Of a stretch of 8,334 nucleotides of DNA, positions 1 through 5,963 are shown piece after piece. Position 1 is the stretch's first letter. The number at the start of each line of letters is the position of its first letter. A program made the translations under genes and the position numbers. Source of the stretch: Clostridia bacterium (GTDB lineage Bacteria > Bacillota > Clostridia > Peptostreptococcales > Anaerovoracaceae); contig JAKSSQ010000077.1 in the NCBI GenBank assembly GCA_024403005.1, positions 1 to 8,334 on the forward strand, given 5' to 3'. The notes below the pieces were generated by a model. The model did not search any database. It was not told where the DNA came from and saw nothing but the letters and a program-made list of their open reading frames with translations.

Positions 1-1481
1 AAAACTGTATCAAGAAGCAGTTTAAGCTGCTTTGTGTCCTTACTGCTGAGCTTATATCCATCTTCGTGCTTTACATTGAATAAGTCTTTGGTGGATTCAA
101 CGCATTCCTTAATAGCCGATAATTTTTTACTTCCTTCAGCGGAAAAGTAAGATGCAAGGATTCCGTTTGCATTTTTTGCAAGCATCGGATCCAGCTCAAA
201 ATCAACAGTTCTAAGGTAAACAGCCATTGCAGACTCTATAGTTCCTGCAGAATGATATTTTGTGCCTGACACAAAATCGCTCTTTGCTTTTTCAATCTTT
301 TCACGGGCAGAATCGGATTTAGCAGCCGAATATTTTGCAGTATAATCAGGACAAATTGTATTTTCGTAGTAATAATCCAGAGCATCACGAATGAGGCCAT
401 AATGACCGGAAATTGCCATAGAGATGCTGCTGACAGATGCATCATTGCTTATATAAACCTTATTTGCATCTGCAAGATTAATACTGGCTGCGGCATCAAC
501 AACATTGTCAAACATATTGCTGCTCATTGCATCTTCTATAAAACTGTTGACCGCATTGAGCATATCATCAGCAGATTCAAAAGATTCGGGAAGCCAGGAT
601 GCACTGACTCTATCAGATAGAATCTGTTTAAAGAGAGGTTTAAATTTAGGAAGTTTTGTATTTGGATTCTTCTGGTTATAAAGATTAATATATTCATTCA
701 GACCTTGAATCTTACGGTCACCCTCTTTGAGTCCGCCAATCACGGTATTGTATGCGTCTATACCGGATTGAGTCAGAACCAATTCATAGGCGTTTAAAGC
801 AAACATGTCTGCAAGGTTTCCATTTAATATATAATCTGCAAGTTCTGTCTGAGCTGTCTGCAGCTGCTGAACAATACCGCTGCCTGAAATCTTTTCAAAT
901 ACCGAAACATTATCAATGAAACGCGGCAGATTCTCGTTAATCAGACGATAAGCAACTGCGGTTGATTTCTCCTCTTCTGAATACATATTCTTTCGGTTTT
1001 CGTTGTAACCGGTAAAGTATGTAGTAAAGTTCTTAAATGCATCATCAAAATATAATTCCGGCGCATTTTTATTAATCCAGGATTCAAGTTCCTTTTGTAT
1101 CAGTTCTTTTTTAAAAAGAATGGAATATACGTCTTTCTTCTCGCTAAAAGCTTTCGTAATTTCCTTGCGAAGCGCTTGCTTTACTGCATCAAACTTGTTT
1201 TTATATGCTTCAGTTGCTTTCTCATCTGCAGATGCATTATATAGTTCATTATATTCGCTTAAATTGCAAAGCTTTACGGTTTGCATGCAGTCATCAATGA
1301 AGGCTTTATGAAAACTGTCCAGCGTTTTCTTCATTTTCCTGTAACTGTCAGCAAGATCCGTATCTTTTGTAATTACGCCATTCTTATTTATATTTTCAAG
1401 TGTTTTGCCTACAGGGATTAACTCAAAACGTAAAGTTTTGCTTACAGGGTACATTCCTGTGAAGTTTGACAGGTTATACAT
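1..1481 (-). CDS. cas12a: Cas12a (Cpf1), type V-A CRISPR effector nuclease; N-terminal 493 residues, cut by the window edge
   Basis: Cas12a is a single-protein, crRNA-guided DNA endonuclease that also processes its own pre-crRNA. Reading the minus strand from the ATG at 1481 gives 493 codons without a stop to base 1. The start is diagnostic: YPVSKTLRFELIPVGKTLEN at residues 11-30 matches the WED-I segment of known Cas12a proteins, with K15 and R18 at the same numbers as in Francisella Cas12a. REC1 signatures follow: TTYFTGYNENRKNMYS (153-168), NLPRFIDN (184-191), LTQSGIDAYNTVIGG (236-250), GLNEYINLYNQK (260-271) and PLFKQILSD (282-290). The rest is divergent REC2. Family members are about 1,200-1,350 residues, so roughly 60% is missing, including PI, RuvC and Nuc; activity cannot be judged. 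GGAGG lies 5 nt before the chosen ATG. An in-frame ATG at 1493 has no good ribosome site. The gene is AT-rich and uses TTA and ATA codons, unlike the citrate genes. Confidence 0.95.
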   Translation of the reverse strand, partial: MYNLSNFTGMYPVSKTLRFELIPVGKTLENINKNGVITKDTDLADSYRKMKKTLDSFHKAFIDDCMQTVKLCNLSEYNELYNASADEKATEAYKNKFDAVKQALRKEITKAFSEKKDVYSILFKKELIQKELESWINKNAPELYFDDAFKNFTTYFTGYNENRKNMYSEEEKSTAVAYRLINENLPRFIDNVSVFEKISGSGIVQQLQTAQTELADYILNGNLADMFALNAYELVLTQSGIDAYNTVIGGLKEGDRKIQGLNEYINLYNQKNPNTKLPKFKPLFKQILSDRVSASWLPESFESADDMLNAVNSFIEDAMSSNMFDNVVDAAASINLADANKVYISNDASVSSISMAISGHYGLIRDALDYYYENTICPDYTAKYSAAKSDSAREKIEKAKSDFVSGTKYHSAGTIESAMAVYLRTVDFELDPMLAKNANGILASYFSAEGSKKLSAIKECVESTKDLFNVKHEDGYKLSSKDTKQLKLLLDTV

Positions 1482-1523
1482 GTTGTCCTCCATAAAACAT
1501 AATGCAACTGCTCATCAGAGATT

Positions 1524-1539
1524 CGGATACTTAAATCCG
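1524..1539 (-). other. Small hairpin in the cas12a leader
   Basis: CGGAT and ATCCG (1524-1528 and 1535-1539) form a 5-bp stem with a 6-nt loop. It lies between the presumed cas12a transcription start and the ribosome binding site, about 40 nt before the ATG. It has no U-tract and does not cover the GGAGG, so it is neither a clear terminator nor an SD-blocking element. Its function is unknown and it may be incidental. Confidence 0.3.
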
Positions 1540-1556
1540 CATCTTGGTATAAATAT

Positions 1557-1586
1557 ATTATATATATTAGAGTAATTCCAGAACAA
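1557..1586 (-). promoter_or_regulatory. Likely cas12a promoter
   Basis: On the minus strand a perfect TATAAT occupies 1562-1557. TTGTTC at 1586-1581 is a weak -35 with an 18-nt spacer. Transcription would begin near 1550 and leave a leader of about 70 nt before the cas12a ATG. The region is very AT-rich, so a TATAAT here could arise by chance. A perfect TTGACA at 1632-1627 on the same strand is an alternative -35, but only poor -10 matches (TAAATG) follow it. Confidence 0.5.
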
Positions 1587-1635
1587 AAATCTGAATAGGT
1601 GCTGCATTTATCTACCAAATATTTCCTGTCAAATA

Positions 1636-1663
1636 TTTACATTTTCCAATTTTCTGCTATAAT
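1636..1663 (+). promoter_or_regulatory. Strong extended -10 promoter of the toxin mRNA
   Basis: TTTACA (1636-1641) and a perfect TATAAT (1658-1663) are separated by 16 nt. TGC just before the -10 makes it an extended -10 element. The start is expected near 1670, so the RNA would begin at about GACCGCTG, the outermost block of the leader/3' pairing described for this locus. It is divergent from the cas12a promoter about 100 bp away. Confidence 0.75.
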
Positions 1664-1693
1664 AAAAATGACCGCTGTACGGGCGGCCTGTTT

Positions 1694-1713
1694 CCCCTCC
1701 TGGAAAGGAGGTG
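1694..1713 (+). promoter_or_regulatory. SD-sequestering hairpin with GNRA tetraloop in the toxin leader
   Basis: CCTCCT (1696-1701) and AGGAGG (1706-1711) form a perfect 6-bp stem closed by GGAA, a GNRA-type tetraloop. A C-G pair (1694/1713) extends it beyond one mismatch. The 3' arm is the Shine-Dalgarno itself, 8 nt before the toxin ATG, so ribosome access should be blocked when the hairpin is folded. Built-in occlusion of the start region is typical of type I toxin mRNAs. The structure is seen in the sequence; its effect on translation is inferred. Confidence 0.75.
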
Positions 1714-1719
1714 GTAGCT

Positions 1720-1803
1720 ATGGTTACATTTGATATGTTAATCCAGTACACCATCATGCTGTGTACGGTAGTTGCAGTCACTTATAACTTTCGGCATAAA
1801 TAA
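1720..1803 (+). CDS. Small hydrophobic type I toxin (putative holin-like toxin), 27 aa
   Basis: This 27-residue peptide begins MVTFDMLIQY, has one hydrophobic segment (about residues 6-22, ending CTVVAVTY) and a short basic tail FRHK. That layout, the MVTF/MVTY-type start and the very strong AAAGGAGGTGG site match the short peptides annotated in Firmicutes as putative holin-like toxins. These are membrane peptides of type I toxin-antitoxin loci, and overproduction would be expected to depolarise or damage the membrane. Several features support a real gene despite its size: an extended -10 promoter, a structured leader covering the SD, an antisense RNA signature over the 3' end and a downstream terminator. 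It is divergent from cas12a and convergent with the citrate operon. The family is assigned from memory of its pattern, and toxicity is not shown. Confidence 0.75.
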   Translation: MVTFDMLIQYTIMLCTVVAVTYNFRHK

Positions 1804-1836
1804 AAAGCAGGTCGCTTAGCATGAAGCTTTGCGACC
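1798..1836 (-). terminator. Intrinsic terminator of the antisense RNA
   Basis: GGTCGC and GCGACC (1836-1831 and 1815-1810) form a 6-bp stem. An inner AGC/GCT pairing lies across a symmetric 2-nt bulge. On the minus strand TGC and then TTTTTATTT follow, ending at the toxin stop codon. The plus strand has no T-tract after this hairpin, so it should terminate only the antisense RNA. Confidence 0.6.
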
Positions 1837-1880
1837 ACAAACCCTTAGGGGAACGGCCGCGACTAGAAACGCAGCGGTCC
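1798..1880 (-). ncRNA. Predicted antisense antitoxin RNA
   Basis: A convergent minus-strand promoter (1917-1887) and a hairpin followed by a T-rich tract (1836-1798) bracket an RNA of about 80 nt. It would start near 1880 and end near 1798, fully complementary to the last bases of the toxin ORF and its 3' untranslated region. Antisense RNAs overlapping the toxin mRNA 3' end are the norm in Bacillus txpA/RatA and bsrG/SR4. Its first part carries GACCGCTG, GCGGCC and TTCCCC, the same three blocks found in order at the toxin mRNA 5' end. No open reading frame is proposed. Boundaries are inferred from signals only. Confidence 0.6.
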
Positions 1881-1886
1881 CTTGAA

Positions 1887-1917
1887 AATATATTAACATA
1901 TTCTGGTAATTTGTCAA
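1887..1917 (-). promoter_or_regulatory. Promoter of the antisense RNA
   Basis: On the minus strand a perfect TTGACA lies at 1917-1912. The -10 is ambiguous: TAATAT with a 16-nt spacer (1895-1890) or TATATT with a 19-nt spacer (1892-1887). Either puts the start near 1880-1885, just before GGGACCGCTG. The consensus -35 pointing back into the toxin gene is the main evidence for a transcribed antisense RNA. Confidence 0.6.
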
Positions 1918-1937
1918 TGCCATTATACTCACAAAAA

Positions 1938-1972
1938 ACTCCCGCCTCTCTTGAAGCGGGAGTAATTTTTTT
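1938..1972. terminator. Bidirectional intrinsic terminator between citF and the toxin locus
   Basis: ACTCCCGC (1938-1945) and GCGGGAGT (1956-1963) form a perfect 8-bp GC-rich stem with a 10-nt loop. On the plus strand AATTTTTTT (1964-1972) follows and would end the toxin mRNA. On the minus strand a run of T from the A-tract at 1933-1938 follows and would end the citrate operon about 25-50 nt after the citF stop. The two convergent units share it. Confidence 0.9.
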
Positions 1973-1986
1973 GACCAAATTTCAGA

Positions 1987-3525
1987 TTAGTCTTCGTCGA
2001 TCTGCTTAACTACGTCGATAACTGTGTTGTCTCTGTACATTACAACACCGACGATCTTGTCCTTGAACTTGATGGGGTCAGGCTTACCTACGCTGCGTTC
2101 AGCTCTGTCTGCACGGGATTCGATAGTAGCAACGGGGAGGCCTGCAGCCTTGAGTTTTTCAGCAACTTCGGGTCTTGCGGGGTTAACTGCAACGCCCTGT
2201 TCTGTAACTACAACGTCTACTACGGAGCCCGGTGTAACAACATGGTTTACCTTGGGAACTACGCAGGGAATTCTGCCTCTTGTGAGCGGGCAGACGATAA
2301 CGGACAATGCAGCGCCTTCTGCTGTGTCAGGGTGGCCGCCGATAGCTCCGCGGATAACGCCGTCGGAACCTGTGAGTACGTTAACGTTGAAGTCTGTATC
2401 TACTTCCAGAGCGGACAGAATTACGAAGTCCAGCTGGTTAACAGCAGCTTCTCTTCTGTAGGCAGCATATGTCGGGGAATCGCTCTGCTGGTGGCAGTGA
2501 TTCTTCTTTAAGGACATTGCAGCGTCCAGGTCGAAGGACTGTACGTCCAGGATCTTTTCGATGAGGCCTTCTTCGTGCATTGCTGCAATCTGGCCTGTAA
2601 TTCCGCCGAGAGCGAAACGGCACTTAATGCCTTCGTCGATCATCATCTGGCGCAGGTATCTTGCTGTAGCAAGGGATGCACCGCCGGAACCCATCTGCAT
2701 GGAGAAACCGTCGTAAACGTAGCCTGCAGCCTTTACTGCTTCTGCAGCTGTCTTAGCGATAATCAGTTCCTTGGGGTTCTTTGTATAACGTGTAGCTCCG
2801 CCCATGATGCCCTTGGGGTCACCGATATCGTCTACGAGAACGATGTAGTCTACGTCGGATTCGGGGATTGCGCAGGGTGTGTTGGGGAACTTAACCAGGT
2901 TATTTGTAATGATGATGGTTGTATCTGCCATGCGTGCGTCGGGGCGAGCGTAGCCCATGGAGCCGCACATGATGGAGTCGTCGTCATCTCTGCTGTAACC
3001 GTTGGCATTGCCGAAGGGGTCGCAGCTGGGAGCGCCGAGGAAAGCAACGTCAATGTGGAGTTCGCCGCTTGCAACAGCTTCTGCTCTGCCGCCGTGGGAG
3101 CGGAAGATTACGGGGAAGTCCATGAGGCCTCTGGAAACTCTTTCAGCCAGTTCGCCTCTCATGCCGCTTGTTTCGATATGTGTAATAACGCCCTGTTCGA
3201 TGTATTCGATAAGGGGTGCGTGAACCGATGCAAGAGAGCTGCTTGCCAGTGTCAGGTTCTTGAAGCCCATTTCAGCCAGCTTAGCTACAACCTGGTTGAT
3301 TACGTGGTCGCCGTTGCGGAAATGGTGGTGGAAGGAAATTGTCATTCCGTCCTTGAGTCCGGAAAGGCGGATAGCTTCTTCGAGGCTTCCAACAACCTTA
3401 TCCTTGGACTGGCCCTTTTCCTGGAAAGTAGCTGTGTTTCTGGTCTTTGTAGCCTTGAATTCACCGTGGTTGGAGAATTCGCTAACGTGAGGAATTTCTT
3501 CCAGCTTAAATGTCTTTTCTGCCAT
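1987..3525 (-). CDS. citF: Citrate lyase alpha subunit (citrate:acetyl-ACP transferase), CitF
   Basis: CitF moves the acyl carrier from acetyl-CitD to citrate, giving citryl-CitD and free acetate. It is the transferase of the CitDEF complex. The 512-residue length matches the family (about 510). Family features include SFHHHFRNGD (64-73), LGAPSCDPFGNANG (163-176), the glycine-rich GSGGASLA (279-286) of the CoA-transferase fold, and C-terminal GAIGGHPD and CVVPKVNHVVTPGS stretches. The ATG at 3525 follows the citE stop by 1 nt, and its ribosome site (GGAGG) lies inside the end of citE, so the two are likely translationally coupled. It is the last gene of the operon; a bidirectional terminator follows. 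Codon use is strongly biased, as in the other citrate genes here. No truncation or missing motif was seen. Confidence 0.96.
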   Translation of the reverse strand: MAEKTFKLEEIPHVSEFSNHGEFKATKTRNTATFQEKGQSKDKVVGSLEEAIRLSGLKDGMTISFHHHFRNGDHVINQVVAKLAEMGFKNLTLASSSLASVHAPLIEYIEQGVITHIETSGMRGELAERVSRGLMDFPVIFRSHGGRAEAVASGELHIDVAFLGAPSCDPFGNANGYSRDDDDSIMCGSMGYARPDARMADTTIIITNNLVKFPNTPCAIPESDVDYIVLVDDIGDPKGIMGGATRYTKNPKELIIAKTAAEAVKAAGYVYDGFSMQMGSGGASLATARYLRQMMIDEGIKCRFALGGITGQIAAMHEEGLIEKILDVQSFDLDAAMSLKKNHCHQQSDSPTYAAYRREAAVNQLDFVILSALEVDTDFNVNVLTGSDGVIRGAIGGHPDTAEGAALSVIVCPLTRGRIPCVVPKVNHVVTPGSVVDVVVTEQGVAVNPARPEVAEKLKAAGLPVATIESRADRAERSVGKPDPIKFKDKIVGVVMYRDNTVIDVVKQIDED

Positions 3526-3526
3526 C

Positions 3527-4423
3527 TTAAATTTCCTCCACTTCTCTTACTTCGCTGAGTTCTGCCAGTTCGAGCAGTCTCTGAGCTCTGATAACTACGG
3601 GCTTGTCGATCATCTTGCCGTTGAGCGCAACTACGCCGCTGCCCTTTGCCATAGCTTCTTCGTAAGCACCCATTACTGCTCTTGCCTTGTTCAGGTCCTT
3701 TTCGCTGGGCATGAATACCTTGTGCAGGGGTTCAATCTGTCTGGGGTTGATAACGGACTTGCCGTCGAAGCCCAGCTTCTTGATGAGTGTAGCTTCTGCG
3801 ATGAAGCCTTCTTCGTTGTTTACGTCGGAGTAAACTGTATCCAGTGCATCGATGCCTGCGCTTCTTGCAGCGTTCAGGATCATGCAGCGTGCGAAGAGAA
3901 GTTCGATACCGTCGGATCTTGTAGTCTTAAGGTCTGTAACGTAGTCTTCTGCACCGAGTGCGATACCGATGAGTCTGTCGGAAGCGTGTGCGATTTCTCT
4001 TGCGTTGAGAACGCCGTTAGCGCTTTCGATAGCAGCCATCATGAGTGTTGTTCCAACGGGAATGTTGTTTTCAGCTTCGATGCGTGCGATTTCTCTTTCG
4101 CAGTCGATAACGTCCTGAGCGGAGTCTGTCTTGGGCAGTCTTACAACGTGTACGCCTGCCTTAACGATAGCTTCCAGGTCCTTAAGGCCGAGGCCGCTGT
4201 TCAGGTCGTTGATTCTTACAACCAGTTCCTTCTTTCCGTACTTCAGGTCGTGGAGAGCCTGGTATACGAGGAATCTTGCAGCATCCTTTTCCATGATGGA
4301 AACGGAGTCTTCCAGGTCGAACATTACGGAGTCGGATCCGTAAATGTGGCAGTCGCGGATCATGCCGGGGTTGTTGCCGGGCACGAACATCATAGCTCTT
4401 CTGAGGCGTTTCTTTTCTGCCAT
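3527..4423 (-). CDS. citE: Citrate lyase beta subunit (citryl-ACP lyase), CitE
   Basis: CitE cleaves citryl-CitD to oxaloacetate and regenerates acetyl-CitD, a Mg2+-dependent step on a TIM-barrel HpcH/HpaI-type fold. The 298-residue protein has the expected N-terminal RRAMMFVPGNNPGMI (8-22), FDLEDSV (35-41), the substrate-binding arginine in VVRIN (R70), and acidic metal ligands in AAIES (E133) and LGAED (D160). IHP-type motifs appear as SVINPRQI near residue 220. The length is normal for CitE. A stand-alone CitE-like protein such as citramalyl-CoA lyase is unlikely, because citD and citF flank it in the standard order. The ATG at 4423 is 1 nt after the citD stop, with GGGAGG inside the end of citD as ribosome site. 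Confidence 0.96.
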   Translation of the reverse strand: MAEKKRLRRAMMFVPGNNPGMIRDCHIYGSDSVMFDLEDSVSIMEKDAARFLVYQALHDLKYGKKELVVRINDLNSGLGLKDLEAIVKAGVHVVRLPKTDSAQDVIDCEREIARIEAENNIPVGTTLMMAAIESANGVLNAREIAHASDRLIGIALGAEDYVTDLKTTRSDGIELLFARCMILNAARSAGIDALDTVYSDVNNEEGFIAEATLIKKLGFDGKSVINPRQIEPLHKVFMPSEKDLNKARAVMGAYEEAMAKGSGVVALNGKMIDKPVVIRAQRLLELAELSEVREVEEI

Positions 4424-4424
4424 T

Positions 4425-4718
4425 TTACTTAGCCTCCCACTTATAGTCTTCGCTGGCTGCAGCTCTGTATGCAGCGCAGTTTGTTCTTGCTTTTACAGTG
4501 CAGTCCAGAGCGCCCTTGTCTACTGCTGTAACTGCAGCATTTTCAACGCCCAGGTTTGCAAGGGTTTCACGGATAACAGCTTCAATCTGTCTGCCGAACT
4601 GCTGCATTACGCTGCTTGTCAGGTCCAGGCTGATGCCGCCGTCTTCCTTTGGTTCAACAGTTACCATGATGTCCGAAGACTCCATGGTACCTGCCATTCC
4701 TTTCTGTACGAGTTTCAT
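4425..4718 (-). CDS. citD: Citrate lyase gamma subunit (acyl carrier protein), CitD
   Basis: CitD carries the 2'-(5''-phosphoribosyl)-3'-dephospho-CoA prosthetic group to which acetyl and citryl groups are bound. The 97-residue protein begins KLVQKGMAGTMESSDIMV. Ser14 in ESSD is the position used for prosthetic-group attachment in characterised CitD proteins. The conserved IEAVIRETLANLGV stretch lies in the second half. Length is normal (about 95-100). It begins 16 nt after the isocitrate dehydrogenase stop with GAGGAGA upstream, and leads directly into citE. Activation needs CitX, CitG and CitC in known systems, and none of these is in the window. Confidence 0.95.
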   Translation of the reverse strand: MKLVQKGMAGTMESSDIMVTVEPKEDGGISLDLTSSVMQQFGRQIEAVIRETLANLGVENAAVTAVDKGALDCTVKARTNCAAYRAAASEDYKWEAK

Positions 4719-4734
4719 AATTTATCTCCTCGGA

Positions 4735-5949
4735 CTATGCAAGTCTCTTTTCAAGGTTCTTTCTGATTTCTGCGATGAACTTGTCTGTTGTAACAGCCTT
4801 AGCTTCGATGCCTTCTGCAAGACCTACCAGGTCCTTTGTCATGATGCCGCTGTAAAGTGTGTCGAAGCAAGCGCCTTCGAGTTCATCTGCGAACTTCTGC
4901 AGGTCTGCAAGACCGTCCATTTCGCCTCTCTTGCGCATAGCGCCGGACCATGCAAAGATTGTTGCCATGGGGTTGGTGGAGGTCATTTCGCCTGTTTCCT
5001 TATACTTGTAGTAGTGGCGTGTTACTGTACCGTGTGCAGCTTCGTATTCGAACTTTCCGTCGGGGCTGCAGAGTACGGATGTCATCATAGCCAGGGAGCC
5101 GAAAGCTGTGGAAACCATGTCGGACATAACGTCGCCGTCGTAGTTCTTGCAAGCCCAGATGTAGCCGCCTTCGCTTCTGATTACTCTTGCTACTGCGTCG
5201 TCGATGAGTGTGTAGAAGTATGTAATTCCGAGCTTTTCGAATTCTTCCTTGTAGTTTTCGTTGAAGATCTTTTCGAAGATAGCCTTGAACTGGCCGTCGT
5301 ACTTCTTATTGATTGTGTCCTTTGTGGAGAACCACAGATCCTGCTTTGTATTGATGGCATACTTGAAGCAGCTGTGTGCGAAGGATTCGATGGAGGAATC
5401 CTTGTTGTACTGACCCTGGATTACGCCCGGGCATTCGAAATCGTAAATTTCGGAGGACCATTCTTCGCCGGATTCGCCCTTGAAGGAGATTACAGCCTTG
5501 CCCTTTTCGGGTACTCTGTAGGCTGTTGCCTTGTAGATGTCGCCGTAAGCGTGACGAGCGATTGTGATGGGCTTTGTCCAGTTCTTTACAACGGGCTTGA
5601 TGAAATCAACGAGGATGGGAGCTCTGAATACTGTACCGTCCATGATTGCACGGATTGTACCGTTGGGGCTCTTCCACATTTCTGTCAGGTTGTATTCTGT
5701 CATTCTCTGAGCGTTGGGTGTGATTGTAGCGCACTTAACGCCTACGCCGTACTTTCTGCATGCGTTTGCAGCATCCTTGGTAATCTGGTCCTTAGTTTCG
5801 TCTCTCTTGGGAAGTCCGAGGTCGTAATATTCTGTCTTGAGTTCTACGAAGGGTTCGAGAAGTTCATCCTTGATCATCTTCCAGATGATTCTGGTCATTT
5901 CATCGCCGTCCATTTCGACGATGGGTGTTGTCATCTTAATCTTTTCCAT
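4735..5949 (-). CDS. icd: NADP-dependent isocitrate dehydrogenase, eukaryote-like (type II) family
   Basis: It oxidises isocitrate to 2-oxoglutarate and CO2 with NADP+ reduction, supplying glutamate precursor and NADPH in the cytosol. The 404 residues resemble human IDH1 more than E. coli Icd. They begin TPIVEMDGDEMTRIIW and carry KSPNGTIR (93-100), TVFR (R109) and ARHAYGD (R132, Y135), the region of human R132/Y139. K210 in FSTK is the counterpart of human K212. Metal ligands appear as LIDD (D250) and YDGDVMSD (D273, D277). GTVTRHY with R311 and H312 matches the pair that binds the NADP 2'-phosphate, supporting NADP use. The ATG at 5949 is chosen because AAGGAG stands 7 nt before it; an upstream in-frame ATG at 6000 would overlap the hydratase gene. 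It lies 14 nt after the hydratase stop and 16 nt before citD, so it is cotranscribed with citrate lyase. Confidence 0.95.
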   Translation of the reverse strand: MEKIKMTTPIVEMDGDEMTRIIWKMIKDELLEPFVELKTEYYDLGLPKRDETKDQITKDAANACRKYGVGVKCATITPNAQRMTEYNLTEMWKSPNGTIRAIMDGTVFRAPILVDFIKPVVKNWTKPITIARHAYGDIYKATAYRVPEKGKAVISFKGESGEEWSSEIYDFECPGVIQGQYNKDSSIESFAHSCFKYAINTKQDLWFSTKDTINKKYDGQFKAIFEKIFNENYKEEFEKLGITYFYTLIDDAVARVIRSEGGYIWACKNYDGDVMSDMVSTAFGSLAMMTSVLCSPDGKFEYEAAHGTVTRHYYKYKETGEMTSTNPMATIFAWSGAMRKRGEMDGLADLQKFADELEGACFDTLYSGIMTKDLVGLAEGIEAKAVTTDKFIAEIRKNLEKRLA

Positions 5950-5963
5950 TGTCAGTCTCCTTA

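Larger units (their letters stand above)
1670..1879 (+). repeat. Interrupted inverted repeat bracketing the toxin gene (leader/3' end pairing)
   Basis: Three leader blocks have exact reverse complements, in mirrored order, downstream of the toxin stop. GACCGCTG (1670-1677) pairs with CAGCGGTC (1872-1879), GCGGCC (1683-1688) with GGCCGC (1855-1860), and TTCCCC (1692-1697) with GGGGAA (1848-1853). That is 20 matched base pairs with short internal loops. The first block coincides with the predicted 5' end of the toxin RNA. Long 5'-3' pairing is known to keep several type I toxin mRNAs inactive until processed. That role here is inferred. Confidence 0.7.

Noticed and set aside
402..1311. Short frames inside the cas12a region (236-445 minus, 402-620 plus, 1120-1311 plus)
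   Set aside because: All overlap the continuous Cas12a frame in other phases and show no ribosome site or recognisable protein.
1482..1493. Alternative cas12a start four codons upstream
   Set aside because: In frame, but with no ribosome site before it; GGAGG is correctly placed for the ATG at 1481, and numbering from there matches other Cas12a proteins.
1610..1619. Minus-strand TTTGGTAGAT resembling the 3' end of Cas12a CRISPR repeats (TTGTAGAT), a possible crRNA-like antitoxin
   Set aside because: The matching TCTAC arm needed for the repeat stem is absent upstream and no second copy exists, so a short chance match is more likely.
1500..1980. CRISPR array, tRNA gene, riboswitch or mobile-element ends in the intergenic region
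   Set aside because: No regularly spaced repeats, tRNA cloverleaf, recognisable aptamer core or transposon-like terminal repeats with target duplication were seen; the inverted repeat present is better explained by toxin mRNA folding.
1778..2009. Small frames 1778-1978 (minus) and 1821-2009 (plus) over the toxin 3' region
   Set aside because: They run through the terminator stem and the antisense RNA signals, lack convincing ribosome sites and have no recognisable product.
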